The notes under the pieces are model-generated. The model saw only the letters and a list, made by a program, of their open reading frames with translations, did no database searches and was not told the origin of the DNA. Positions 45,205 to 54,047 of a DNA stretch of 64,000 nucleotides are shown here, piece after piece; the first letter of the stretch is position 1; each line of letters starts with the position of its first letter. This DNA comes from Paenibacillus kyungheensis (lineage in GTDB: Bacteria; Bacillota; Bacilli; Paenibacillales; Paenibacillaceae), in the NCBI RefSeq assembly GCF_028606985.1, contig NZ_CP117416.1, positions 1,092,001-1,156,000 of the forward strand, given 5' to 3'. Made by a program: the position numbers and the translations under genes.

Positions 45205-47100
45205 ATGAAGATTCTGTCCAAAGCCTTAATCGGGGTTTTAATCGCAGTTATAGTGGTCGTCTTGGCGTTATCTTTATTTTCAACTCAAAGTGAAAAACGA
45301 ACAGGTCATTCTATTAATTACTGGCAAATTAAATGGCAATCGCAAAATACGTTAACATCCAAACCATGGGATAGTGATCAAGATAGCCCCTGGATTTCAT
45401 CTGAAATTATGAAAGATGGCAAACCGGTGAATAGTTCATCAGCATGGATTCGTATTCCTTTGCCTGAATTATCGTGGAATACAGCCGGTGTATTGATTCC
45501 GGAACTGAATGGTAAGCATATTATTGTGTATTTGGATCAAGATAAGATTTTTGAATCGAAACGTAGTTATGCCTATGAACAAAATCAATTGTTATTACCA
45601 CTAACCAAACAAGATTCTTACAAGTTGCTGTATATCTGGGTAGAATCGGCGCGCGAACAGATTAGTCTGAAGCAAGGCATTATGGTTGGCGATTATCAAG
45701 ATATGTTGATTTCTTATGTTAGCTCGGATCTGATTGATGTGGTACTGGGTAGTGCTTGTATTTTTATCTCTCTGGTCATGGTGATCTGTTCTGTATTTTT
45801 ACGACGAGATCAATTAAGAATGTGGCTTAGTCTAGCAGCCATTATTCTTTCTCTTGGCATATTAGTGGTAACTTACTCGCCATTTTTGTTTACTTTTTAC
45901 CCGACTTATTACAAATTGTATTCGGTTTTACTCGATTTGAGCTTATTTATCTTATTACCTGCGTTGCTTTACTTTTTTGAATGTGTGTTTGGTAGTGGTT
46001 ACAAAGGCATCATTACTAAAATGAAAAAAATCCAATACGCCTATTCGTTTATCTGTGTAATGGCAATGATTTTTAACATTTTAACAAATGAACGATACTT
46101 TGCAGTCTACTACTTTATTTCTGTCAAAACATTAGGTATTCTGTTAATTCTTCAATTATTGATTTTGATGGTCGTAGCAGTAACGTATGCTTTTCGCAAA
46201 AACAAAGATGCAATCTTATTCGCTTCCGGCTTTTCTATTTTCGCTTTAATCAGCGGGGGAGAATTAACATGGTTTTATATTCAAGCTGGAAGTTATAGTG
46301 TAACCCTCTGGAAATGGGGCGTAATGATCTTTGTGATTTCACTAATATCTGTGATGGCAAGACGATTTGCTCAAAATCATCAACAGATGGTGCTCTACTC
46401 CAGTCGCTTAGAATTATTTAACAATGAACTTCAGCGCTCAGAAAAAATGGACATTATCAGCGAACTTGCCGCTTCTGTAGCTCATGAAGTACGCAATCCG
46501 TTACAAGTGACACGTGGATTTTTGCAATTGTTACAAATGAATACAGATGATAAAGGACGAGAGCATCTCAAGATTGCCTTAGAAGAACTCGACCGCGCAT
46601 CAGCGATTATTACAGACTTTTTAACATTTGCCAAACCTGAATTTGATAAAGTTAATACACTTAATTTGGCACAAGAATTCCAACATATCGAAGGGATTAT
46701 GCGACCACTTGCTACATTAGCAGGAGGAACGATCACTATGAATATCCCTGAAAATATTGATATCCGGGGCAATTCTTCCAAGTTCAAGCAAGCTTTAATT
46801 AATATTGTGAAAAATAGTATAGAAGCTTTACCTGAAGAAGGTAAGATTCATATCTGGGCAGAACAAAATGACAAAGAAATTGAAATTCATATTCAAGATA
46901 ACGGAAGTGGTATGACAGAAGAAGAGTTAAAACGATTAGGAGAACCATACTTTTCGAATAAAACCAAAGGAACAGGCCTGGGGCTGATGGTGACTTTTCG
47001 CATTATAGAAGCACTCGGGGGAGTATTAGAATTTAAAAGTAAAAAGAATGTAGGCACAGAAGCTGTTATTCATCTTCCAGCAGCGGACCCGCAAGTCTAA
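45205..47100 (+). CDS. 7TM-type membrane sensor histidine kinase
   Basis: 631 residues. There is an N-terminal membrane segment (about 7-25), an extracytoplasmic beta-rich domain (about 28-165) and then about seven membrane segments (about 175-395), the 7TMR-DISM-like layout. The HisKA domain has SVAHEVRNPLQVTRGF (phospho-acceptor His427). HATPase_c has NIVKNSIEAL, IQDNGSGMTEEEL and GTGLGLMVTFRI. No response regulator gene is adjacent. It converges on the NHLP peptide/ComQ-like pair, so it is worth testing as a receptor for that peptide. However, it uses a HisKA domain, unlike ComP (HisKA_3), so any link is inference. Confidence 0.88.
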   Translation: MKILSKALIGVLIAVIVVVLALSLFSTQSEKRTGHSINYWQIKWQSQNTLTSKPWDSDQDSPWISSEIMKDGKPVNSSSAWIRIPLPELSWNTAGVLIPELNGKHIIVYLDQDKIFESKRSYAYEQNQLLLPLTKQDSYKLLYIWVESAREQISLKQGIMVGDYQDMLISYVSSDLIDVVLGSACIFISLVMVICSVFLRRDQLRMWLSLAAIILSLGILVVTYSPFLFTFYPTYYKLYSVLLDLSLFILLPALLYFFECVFGSGYKGIITKMKKIQYAYSFICVMAMIFNILTNERYFAVYYFISVKTLGILLILQLLILMVVAVTYAFRKNKDAILFASGFSIFALISGGELTWFYIQAGSYSVTLWKWGVMIFVISLISVMARRFAQNHQQMVLYSSRLELFNNELQRSEKMDIISELAASVAHEVRNPLQVTRGFLQLLQMNTDDKGREHLKIALEELDRASAIITDFLTFAKPEFDKVNTLNLAQEFQHIEGIMRPLATLAGGTITMNIPENIDIRGNSSKFKQALINIVKNSIEALPEEGKIHIWAEQNDKEIEIHIQDNGSGMTEEELKRLGEPYFSNKTKGTGLGLMVTFRIIEALGGVLEFKSKKNVGTEAVIHLPAADPQV

Positions 47101-47195
47101 GGGGTTCGCTGCCAGAAGGTTGTAACAGTTTTTTTGTGTACGATTGTATGACATGTATAAGTATAGAAAACCATATTAACAATACAAGGGGAATA

Positions 47196-47438
47196 TTACC
47201 AACCAGCGTCAACTTTCACTTTAGCGTCAGCCATCATAGATGAAGGCTTTGGAGGAATTACCAGATAGAATTCATCGCTTTTTTCTTCAACTGTTTTGAG
47301 TTGCACATGTTCTGGAAAAGAAATACCCAAGACATCTTTCAATGCTGATTTTGGATCGGTTTTTAACATCTCCATAAAACTAGGGTCTTCCCACGCCTTT
47401 TGAATAACTTGTGCTTGAAAAATAGCTTGGCTGGACAT
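47196..47438 (-). CDS. NHLP-type leader peptide precursor ending in Gly-Trp
   Basis: 80 residues, ATG with GGGAGG 9 bases upstream. The bulk matches the nitrile-hydratase-like leader of NHLP RiPP precursors: AQVIQKAWEDPSFMEMLKTDPKSAL, then LGISFPEHVQLKTVEE and EFYLVIPPKP. There is no GG cleavage motif. After the PPKP element only about 15 residues remain (SSMMADAKVKVDAGW), so the core must be very short and ends in Trp. The gene is 65 bases downstream of a ComQ-like isoprenoid enzyme, on the same strand. ComX pheromones are prenylated on a Trp near the C-terminus by ComQ, so prenylation of this Trp is a natural hypothesis. No LanM, YcaO or radical-SAM enzyme is nearby. Confidence 0.82.
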   Translation of the reverse strand: MSSQAIFQAQVIQKAWEDPSFMEMLKTDPKSALKDVLGISFPEHVQLKTVEEKSDEFYLVIPPKPSSMMADAKVKVDAGW

Positions 47439-47503
47439 ATTAATCTTCCTCCCTTAAATGGTTATAATTACCTATTCAGTGTATCATGTCTAATTCTAAA
47501 AAT

Positions 47504-48526
47504 CTATGAAGATGTAAGGTCTTTTTGAATAAAGTATAGTAAGCTTCCCTGTAAAAGGGTATTTCGAGCTTCATGGATAGAGGTGGCTGCTTCATGCAAT
47601 TGCTCAATTAAATAATTCCGAAATGCAATTAAAGAGTCGGATACAAACAATGAAGGATCACTGGTAAAAGAAGATTGTGCATACTGAGCATACCGACGAA
47701 TAACTTCTTGATCATAGATCGCTTGCTGCACTTGTACCGCAGTAACTTTATCTGAAAATAAAGCTTGATGATGCTCGACTGCCTCATAGCGAATAAAAGC
47801 GAGCAAGCAATTGTAATTGCGTTCGATCATATCTTCTTGCCAATCGCTAAGATCATCATTCATTTGTAATACAATCAAAGCTTGATCCAATTGTTGTAAT
47901 AGATCAGGTAACATATACATACAGTCCAATTGAAGCAACATCGCAATTAAAGAAATCTTCAATGGACTCACTTTACTTGCAATTTGTTGTGGTTGTTCAA
48001 ACAAATAATCGGCATCGGCTTCATTGTATACAGCGCTTGCCCACTCGGCTAAAAACTGCTTATAGTATTGCCAGAACGAAGAGTTGTTACCTAGATTTTC
48101 TCCACAGATACTTACAAATTCATTCCAGAATAACTGACTAAGCGGGATCAGATCATGTAATTGATCTGTTGATAAATTAGGTGTATCCATAAGATCATCT
48201 TGAATAAAAAAATGAAGCATACAAAAAATATTAGCAACACCCATACGATGCGATAATTCAGGCAACGATTGCAGGTGAAGGGAAGAAACAGTAGCTGAAG
48301 AGGGATGACTCACTGCTTTAGCCGTATGAACTTGAATCGTTTCGGCTATCCAGAAAGGTAACAAATAACAGACATAATTTTTGGTGCTATGTTTTTGTCG
48401 GATATCAAATTTGTCTAGATAGGCTAATCCTAATTCATGTAGTGGCTTTGGAAAATGGGCTACTTTTTGCTTCGCTTCCTCAAAGACAGCATCTAATTGA
48501 AGTTCAAATGGTTTTAACCAAAGCAT
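47504..48526 (-). CDS. ComQ-like class 1 isoprenoid biosynthesis enzyme (polyprenyl synthetase fold)
   Basis: 340 residues, ATG with GAGGAG 9 bases upstream. All-alpha. The first Asp-rich motif is HFFIQDDLMDTP (about residue 110) and the second is MNDDLSDWQED (about 230), matching the two metal-diphosphate motifs of trans-prenyltransferase-fold enzymes and of ComQ. The rest is too divergent for a housekeeping farnesyl or geranylgeranyl diphosphate synthase, and no other isoprenoid genes are near. The next gene on the strand codes for a small peptide with a C-terminal Trp. A peptide prenyltransferase is therefore the favoured role; a terpene synthase is the alternative. Confidence 0.75.
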   Translation of the reverse strand: MLWLKPFELQLDAVFEEAKQKVAHFPKPLHELGLAYLDKFDIRQKHSTKNYVCYLLPFWIAETIQVHTAKAVSHPSSATVSSLHLQSLPELSHRMGVANIFCMLHFFIQDDLMDTPNLSTDQLHDLIPLSQLFWNEFVSICGENLGNNSSFWQYYKQFLAEWASAVYNEADADYLFEQPQQIASKVSPLKISLIAMLLQLDCMYMLPDLLQQLDQALIVLQMNDDLSDWQEDMIERNYNCLLAFIRYEAVEHHQALFSDKVTAVQVQQAIYDQEVIRRYAQYAQSSFTSDPSLFVSDSLIAFRNYLIEQLHEAATSIHEARNTLLQGSLLYFIQKDLTSS

Positions 48527-48809
48527 TAGCTTCCACTCCTCAAATTCTTATATAAGCAAAGAACTTTTTACAGGTAGTATACGACATCATTTGAATATAT
48601 TGGATGTTCATGTGTTATTATATCGAACTTTATACACGTTGACTAACAAAATTATCAATAATACATGTATGATATTGTCGAAAATCATACATATAGCCTG
48701 AGTAGATAGACATATTCATAAAGATAAAAAATAAATTGCTAGGGAATAGATACAAAAAGTGAATACCGCTCGTCTTTCTTATAGCTGCAGCGGAAAGGAG
48801 CATGACAAC

Positions 48810-49316
48810 ATGGACATTCCGGAACCGGAACAATTTCAACAGATATTTTATGAACATTATCCAATCGTCAAACGTAAACTTCATGCATTATTACGTGACG
48901 AAGCTATAGCCGATGATCTGGCACAGGAAGTCTTTCTCCGTCTATATCGCAATCCACCCGATGATCCGCAAGCGATAGGGGCTTGGCTACACAGAGTTCT
49001 GACCCGGATTGCTTATGATTATATGGATAAAAAGGCAAGAGAACGCCGACTGCAAAATAAACAAGAACAATACTATGATCTTCAACACTCTCCACCTTCG
49101 GGTGAGGATATCGTGATACAGCAAATGGAACAAGAAGAGGTACAAGAATGGCTGGAACAATTACCTCAACGGGATAGGCAAGCTTTACTCATGAAATACT
49201 CGGGTTACAGTTACGCAGAGATCGCTGAAGAACTTCAATTAAAGCAACCTATTGTCGGTACATTACTACATCGGGCAACCAATAAATTACGTAAAAAAAT
49301 GCTACGGTCTACGTAA
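48810..49316 (+). CDS. ECF-type RNA polymerase sigma factor
   Basis: 168 residues from ATG 48810, with AAAGGAG 9 bases upstream. Region 2 (about 10-75) has DDLAQEVFLRLYRNPPD and AWLHRVLTRIAYDYMDKK. Region 4 (about 110-165) has LPQRDRQALLMKYSGYSYAEIAEEL then VGTLLHRATNKLRKKM, the -35-binding helix-turn-helix. It is followed after 25 bases by an anti-sigma-like membrane protein and an ABC transporter, giving a self-contained envelope-stress module. The target promoter is unknown. Confidence 0.92.
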   Translation: MDIPEPEQFQQIFYEHYPIVKRKLHALLRDEAIADDLAQEVFLRLYRNPPDDPQAIGAWLHRVLTRIAYDYMDKKARERRLQNKQEQYYDLQHSPPSGEDIVIQQMEQEEVQEWLEQLPQRDRQALLMKYSGYSYAEIAEELQLKQPIVGTLLHRATNKLRKKMLRST

Positions 49317-49341
49317 ATAAAGAGCAAAAGGAGGAATAGAC

Positions 49342-50490
49342 GTGAGCAAGTTTCCACAAGACCCTAATAACATCCATCCTACAGGGCCAGCAGATTCATC
49401 GAATGCCACAGATGAAGCATGGGCAAAATTAAAAAGCCAGCTTGTTAATGAAACGCCACATTCTAACTGGGAAAAATGGGCCAATGAACCGCATTTATTT
49501 CAAATTGATGATCCATCATCACAACCACAACAATCTCAAAGGAGTGCAATTACTATGAAAAAATCTAATGAAGAACAATCATATACTTCATCAACAGAAA
49601 CAGAACCAACCGTTAAGCGTCGTCGTAAAATGAGTTCCGCTCGCAAAAGATGGACAACAGGTATTGCTGCGTGTGTGGTCGCTGGAGCAGTGATAGCTAC
49701 TCCATTTGGCAATAATGCAATGGCTGCCTTATTGGATCAATTCCGTGTACAGACGTTAACAGCTGTAGATAGTCAGCAATTGTCCGATATGTTCGATCAA
49801 TACAAAAGTAAAAATGAATTAGGGGAAATGGAAAGTCGGTTCGGAACATTTAATTCAACGTATGGCAAACTAGAAGGGGAATTTAGTCCTTCCAAAGCAG
49901 CAGCGTTATTAAATTACACATTAATGAAAGAAGCTGCTCAAGATGATAAAGAATCGGTACAAGTACAAAGTTCAAGAACAGAGACATTAATTATGAATGT
50001 CGATGAGGTTAACAAAGCGATCCAAAGTCTTGGAGGGAAAGAATTGTTACCTCAATCGCTGAACAATACTCCGATTACTATGTATTTCCCGGAAAGCATT
50101 TACTACACGATGTTTAAAGGTGAAGATATAGCATCTTTAACCCAAACTAAAGTTCCAACGGTCCAATTTGATGCTTCTGTTTCTACAGATGAAGTATTTA
50201 AAGCGATTGCTGATCTGCCATTCTTGCCGCAATCACTTAAAGACTCATTGCAAAGCGATAAAATTATTAACGGTTCATTGCCATTACCTATTGAATCAGG
50301 CGGTAAAACGGAACGTGTGACTATCGCAGGAGAACCTGTTTTGATCTCAGTGTATACAGATAATGAGAATCCAACATCTTATAGTGGAACATGGATTCAT
50401 AATGGAGAATTATTTACATTGGATGGTGGAAGTGCCTATACCACATACGAATCGTTTACAAAAGAAATCGAGAAGTTGATTCAATCATGA
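49342..50490 (+). CDS. Anti-sigma-factor-like membrane protein
   Basis: 382 residues, GTG behind AAAGGAGG. The cytoplasmic N-terminus (about 1-110) is hydrophilic and begins with a DEAWAKLKSQL helix. There is one membrane segment (about 113-133: WTTGIAACVVAGAVIATPFGNNAMAALL), then a ~245-residue extracytoplasmic domain. No Zn-binding HxxxCxxC motif is seen. The position directly after the sigma gene suggests it holds the sigma factor at the membrane. It overlaps the ABC ATPase start by 4 bases. Confidence 0.75.
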   Translation: MSKFPQDPNNIHPTGPADSSNATDEAWAKLKSQLVNETPHSNWEKWANEPHLFQIDDPSSQPQQSQRSAITMKKSNEEQSYTSSTETEPTVKRRRKMSSARKRWTTGIAACVVAGAVIATPFGNNAMAALLDQFRVQTLTAVDSQQLSDMFDQYKSKNELGEMESRFGTFNSTYGKLEGEFSPSKAAALLNYTLMKEAAQDDKESVQVQSSRTETLIMNVDEVNKAIQSLGGKELLPQSLNNTPITMYFPESIYYTMFKGEDIASLTQTKVPTVQFDASVSTDEVFKAIADLPFLPQSLKDSLQSDKIINGSLPLPIESGGKTERVTIAGEPVLISVYTDNENPTSYSGTWIHNGELFTLDGGSAYTTYESFTKEIEKLIQS

Positions 50491-51467
50491 GTACAGTAGC
50501 GATCGATATTCAGCAATTAACAAAAGAATATGATAATGGTCGTGGTTGTCGCAATGTAACGATTAGTGTGGGAGAAGGGGAAGCCTTTGGCTTCCTCGGT
50601 CCCAATGGCGCAGGGAAAAGTACACTGGTCAAAATGTTAGTTGGATTAACAGCACCCACTTCAGGAAGTGCTACATTATTTGGTGATCCTATTGGTTCTT
50701 TAGAAGCCAAGCGACATATCGGTTATCTACCCGAGCTGTATCGTTACCAAGAATGGTTAACCGGTGAAGAAGTTGTTCGGTTGCATAGTCGTCTGTGTGG
50801 AATGGATCAGAGTACAATTAAGCCGCGAATCAAGCAATTGTTAGATCAAGTAGGTATCGGTAAGCGTGGAACAGACAGAGTCAAACATTATTCTAAAGGG
50901 ATGCAACAACGTCTAGGGATGGCTTGCGCATTAGTCAATGATCCACCTATTTTATTTCTCGATGAACCTTCTTCAGCTTTAGATCCGATTGGACGCTTAG
51001 AAGTACGTGAACTGCTTAAAAATTTAAAAAATGAAGGTAAAACGATCTTTTTAAATTCTCATTTGTTAGAAGAAGTAGAAAGTCTATGTGAACGCATAGC
51101 ACTACTGAATAATGGACAGATTTTGCGTCATGGACAAGTCAGTCAGGTCTTGTATACTCAGACCAAATGGAGATTCAAAGTAGGTGGATTCACACCGGAG
51201 ATTCTACCGTGGTTAAGCGAGACTAGCGGTATTTCGATAGAGCGATATGCTACACCAACGATATCATCTGCAACGACCACACTGCCTGTAGGACAAGAGA
51301 CCGTCTGGTTAGAAGCAACGATAGATAACGAAGAGCAGATTGGTTGGTTGAATACTTTAATCGTGAATCAAGGAATGACCTTATACAATGTAGAACCAGT
51401 CAAAGAAAAATTAGAAGAATGGTTTATGGATGCCGTATCCGGGCTAAGTCACAGGGGGGAGCAATAA
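50487..51467 (+). CDS. ABC transporter ATP-binding protein
   Basis: 326 residues. Walker A is GPNGAGKSTLVKML, the signature is YSKGMQQRLGMA, Walker B is PILFLDEPSSALDP and the H-loop is LNSHLLEEVE. The CcmA/NatA/BcrA-like type has a ~100-residue C-terminal extension. It pairs with the membrane protein that begins at its stop codon (TAATG) and is coupled to the anti-sigma-like gene upstream. Likely roles are antibiotic or peptide efflux. Confidence 0.92.
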   Translation: MSTVAIDIQQLTKEYDNGRGCRNVTISVGEGEAFGFLGPNGAGKSTLVKMLVGLTAPTSGSATLFGDPIGSLEAKRHIGYLPELYRYQEWLTGEEVVRLHSRLCGMDQSTIKPRIKQLLDQVGIGKRGTDRVKHYSKGMQQRLGMACALVNDPPILFLDEPSSALDPIGRLEVRELLKNLKNEGKTIFLNSHLLEEVESLCERIALLNNGQILRHGQVSQVLYTQTKWRFKVGGFTPEILPWLSETSGISIERYATPTISSATTTLPVGQETVWLEATIDNEEQIGWLNTLIVNQGMTLYNVEPVKEKLEEWFMDAVSGLSHRGEQ

Positions 51468-52336
51468 TGACAACAGTGATTGGTATGACCTGGAAAGAAT
51501 TATTACGTAAAAAAGTGCTAATGATGACGCTGATTATGACAGTGTTATTTATTGTTGTTTTCTCATTTATCGCTCAAATCTTAGGTAAATCATCAGATGG
51601 CATTCCCAACCATGATTTAATTGCTCAATTTATGAATGGAGCTTCTATTTTGACCTTAGGTTTCTTTTTCGGAAGTTTTATTTTAGCTTTTTTAATTATT
51701 TTTAGTTCGTTTTCTTCGATCTCTGGAGAAGCCGAAGTGAGTATGATGCAAGCGATGTTAACTCGCCCCATTTTGCGTTGGAAATGGTATGTAGGGCGCT
51801 GGTTAGGGTATACGTTATTTGGTATCATCTATGCTTTATTTTTGTATATTTCAATTGTTATTATTGCAAATATCTTTGCGACTGTACCGCAGACTTTGAT
51901 TGTACATATACAATCGTTTTTATTATTTGCACTAACTGTACCTGTTCTGGTCACCGTTACTTTTTTGGGAGCTACCTTTTTTTCGGCACTAGGAAATGGT
52001 GTATTTATGACGATGTTATATGGAGCAGGTTGGTTAGGCGGTATGGTAGAGAAATTATCTAGTAGCCTTGACATGAAGCCAGAAGTGGCACGTTCTCTGT
52101 ATAATATTACAGGCATGATTTCATTAGCGATGCCTGCAGATGCTATTCAACGTAAAATGTTAGCTGTTTTGTTAAATGTAGAACAGTTGACAGGTATGTT
52201 TAATATTGATGAGCAAATGAGAGGTCGTATGGGGGTAGGGCAAGTTCCTTCAACAGCTTTTATTATCTATACTTTAATCTACACGATTATTTTATTTTTC
52301 TGGGGGATGCGTCGCTTTTATAAAAAAGATTTTTAA
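51467..52336 (+). CDS. ABC transporter permease (ABC-2 type)
   Basis: 289 residues from ATG 51467 (overlapping the ATPase stop by one base, with GGGGGGAG upstream). Six membrane segments, with a longer extracellular loop after the first and a SMMQAMLTRPILRWKWYVGRWLG segment typical of ABC-2/NatB-like permeases. It is the last gene of the sigma/anti-sigma/ABC operon, which ends at a strong hairpin. Confidence 0.88.
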   Translation: MTTVIGMTWKELLRKKVLMMTLIMTVLFIVVFSFIAQILGKSSDGIPNHDLIAQFMNGASILTLGFFFGSFILAFLIIFSSFSSISGEAEVSMMQAMLTRPILRWKWYVGRWLGYTLFGIIYALFLYISIVIIANIFATVPQTLIVHIQSFLLFALTVPVLVTVTFLGATFFSALGNGVFMTMLYGAGWLGGMVEKLSSSLDMKPEVARSLYNITGMISLAMPADAIQRKMLAVLLNVEQLTGMFNIDEQMRGRMGVGQVPSTAFIIYTLIYTIILFFWGMRRFYKKDF

Positions 52337-52364
52337 ATGATTGTGTATATCGCTCTATGTCTAT

Positions 52365-52413
52365 AAAACGTTCTTCTATACGCAATTACGCGTTTAACAA
52401 GAACGTTTTTATT
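52365..52413 (+). terminator. Terminator of the sigma/ABC operon
   Basis: AAAACGTTCTT pairs with AAGAACGTTTT across a 23-base loop, then T residues. Confidence 0.8.
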
Positions 52414-52492
52414 TTAGAAATGATACTAACCATAGAATATGGTAAAATGTTCAAGATGAAATGTGTAAGTAGAGCAAGGAGATGAATGTATT

Positions 52493-52936
52493 ATGAAACA
52501 CCAATTTGTATTGGATGCTAATTGGCAGGGTGGACGTAATAGCGAAGGAACGATCGAGTCAGGCAATCTCAAAACAGCGATCTCCATTCCGCAACCTATG
52601 GGCGGACCAGGTATAGGTACTAATCCTGATGAGATGTTATTAGGGGCAGCCGCAACTTGTTATATTATTACACTTGCAGCGATGCTTGAACGTTCCAATA
52701 TTACTGTTGCACGTCTGACGATGAAGTCTGAAGGTATTGTAGATGTGACCAATAATATTTTTACGTATGAACAATTGATTCATCGACCTGAAATTGTATT
52801 AAGTGCCGAATCAGCCGATCAAGTTGAAAAAGCAACTGTACTTGCACACAAAGCAGAGCAGTCTTGTATGATCTCACGTGCGATTGCTGGTAATGTGACG
52901 ATCACGACTCAACCGTTAATTAGTATTGCTGACTAA
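52493..52936 (+). CDS. OsmC family protein
   Basis: 147 residues, ATG with AAGGAGATG upstream. The OsmC/Ohr-like fold is shown by GPGIGTNPDEMLLGAAATCYIITLAAML (first Cys on the central helix) and AEQSCMISRAIAGNVTI (second Cys). These two cysteines form the peroxidatic pair. It resembles the SACOL1771-type subgroup and probably reduces organic peroxides. A short gap (39 bases) separates it from the cupin gene. Confidence 0.88.
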   Translation: MKHQFVLDANWQGGRNSEGTIESGNLKTAISIPQPMGGPGIGTNPDEMLLGAAATCYIITLAAMLERSNITVARLTMKSEGIVDVTNNIFTYEQLIHRPEIVLSAESADQVEKATVLAHKAEQSCMISRAIAGNVTITTQPLISIAD

Positions 52937-52975
52937 GTAAACACTCCAAACTCTGAGGAAAGAAGGTCATGATAC

Positions 52976-53434
52976 ATGGGAACCAAATTACCTTTATCAC
53001 CATTAGTTAAATTGCTAGATATGAATGAACACCGCGAAGGCGGTTGGTATAAAGAAATGTGGAAAGCTTCTTTTGAAATTCCAAAAGATATTTTACCAGA
53101 ACAATATTCAGGACCGCGTTTCTCAGCAACATCGATCTATTTTATACTGCATGGTGATGAAATCTCTGATTGGCATGTTGTTCACTCTGATGAGTTGTGG
53201 TTGATTCATTCCGGTAGCCCGCTAGAATTAACGCTAGGTGGTAAAGGCGATCAACCGGTAGAAGGCAAAAAAATGATTTTGGGTATGGATATCGAAGCTG
53301 GACAGACACCACAAGTATTGATTCCAGCAGGAGAATGGCAAATGGCTAGACCACTTGGTAATGATCCTGTCTTTGTATCATGTGTGGTTGCACCGGGGTT
53401 CCATTACGATGATTTCAAATTGATTGAACGCTAG
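52976..53434 (+). CDS. Cupin-fold protein (DUF985 type)
   Basis: 152 residues, ATG with GAAAGAAGG upstream. The DUF985 pattern is clear: GGWYKEMWKAS, FSATSIYFILHGDEISDWHVVHSDELWLIHSGSPLEL, VLIPAGEWQMARP and VSCVVAPGFHYDDFKLIER. It is a single-domain beta barrel with likely metal-binding His residues. The function of the family is unknown. It overlaps neither neighbour and is 11 bases from the next gene. Confidence 0.88.
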   Translation: MGTKLPLSPLVKLLDMNEHREGGWYKEMWKASFEIPKDILPEQYSGPRFSATSIYFILHGDEISDWHVVHSDELWLIHSGSPLELTLGGKGDQPVEGKKMILGMDIEAGQTPQVLIPAGEWQMARPLGNDPVFVSCVVAPGFHYDDFKLIER

Positions 53435-53445
53435 GATCAAATGAG

Positions 53446-53748
53446 ATGACATGGTATACGTTTGGACAAATGATCGCTAGTATTCGTGTGGGTCAAAAAG
53501 CCAGTACTATGGATGGAGCACGTATTATCATGCGTACAACCAAAGGCATCATTTGGTTCAATGGTAGAGAGCAAGGACAATACGTCCAAATCAAAGATTA
53601 TTTGTTTTCCGACTTATGGCATATGTACGAAGATGAAGAAGGATTGATCTCTTCTTCCGAGCGTGAGCAGTATGAACAGCATGAATATGAAATGATCGAA
53701 AATCAATACATGGAATGGTGGACTGAACGTAAACAGTCCTTAAAGTAA
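53446..53748 (+). CDS. Hypothetical protein, 100 residues
   Basis: Starts at ATG 53446, 11 bases after the cupin gene, with a weak ribosome site, so translation is probably coupled to upstream genes. The N-terminus is beta-rich (YTFGQMIASIRVGQKASTMDGARIIMRTTKGIIWF) and the C-terminus is an acidic and aromatic helix (YEQHEYEMIENQYMEWWTERKQ). There is no signal peptide or membrane segment. No family is recognised. Confidence 0.65.
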   Translation: MTWYTFGQMIASIRVGQKASTMDGARIIMRTTKGIIWFNGREQGQYVQIKDYLFSDLWHMYEDEEGLISSSEREQYEQHEYEMIENQYMEWWTERKQSLK

Positions 53749-53785
53749 GCTATTTCTATAAATTGTATAGTCTAGTTATCCAAAA

Positions 53786-53828
53786 AAAGGTCCTGAATAG
53801 CATTTACAGTGCTGACAGGACCTTTATT
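53786..53828 (+). terminator. Terminator after the OsmC/cupin/hypothetical operon
   Basis: AAAGGTCCTG pairs with CAGGACCTTT, with an extra inner AGCA/TGCT pairing, followed by ATTTAT. The ~220 bases from here to 54047 hold no gene that I can support. Confidence 0.75.
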
Positions 53829-54047
53829 TATAGATTTATTCAGTCCGCTACGTTACAATAAATAAAGGTATCTTTTCCATAAATTAATAGTCCGGTTTTG
53901 TGGAAATAAGGTGTAGTCCTATGCGGTTCATGGTATGATACTAAAAAAAGAATCGAATTTTGTCGATATTCGGGCATTTAGATTTTTAATACGGCTAAAA
54001 GGCATGGAGCAAGTGCGGCTGATATAGATGGGGGTTAATTTCCTAAA

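Noticed and set aside
45205-48526. Calling this a standard comQXPA quorum-sensing locus
   Set aside because: The peptide is NHLP-like and not ComX-like, the kinase has HisKA and is on the other strand, and no ComA-type regulator is present.
47504-48526. Housekeeping polyprenyl diphosphate synthase
   Set aside because: Sequence around the Asp motifs is too divergent, and there is no isoprenoid pathway context; kept only as an alternative.
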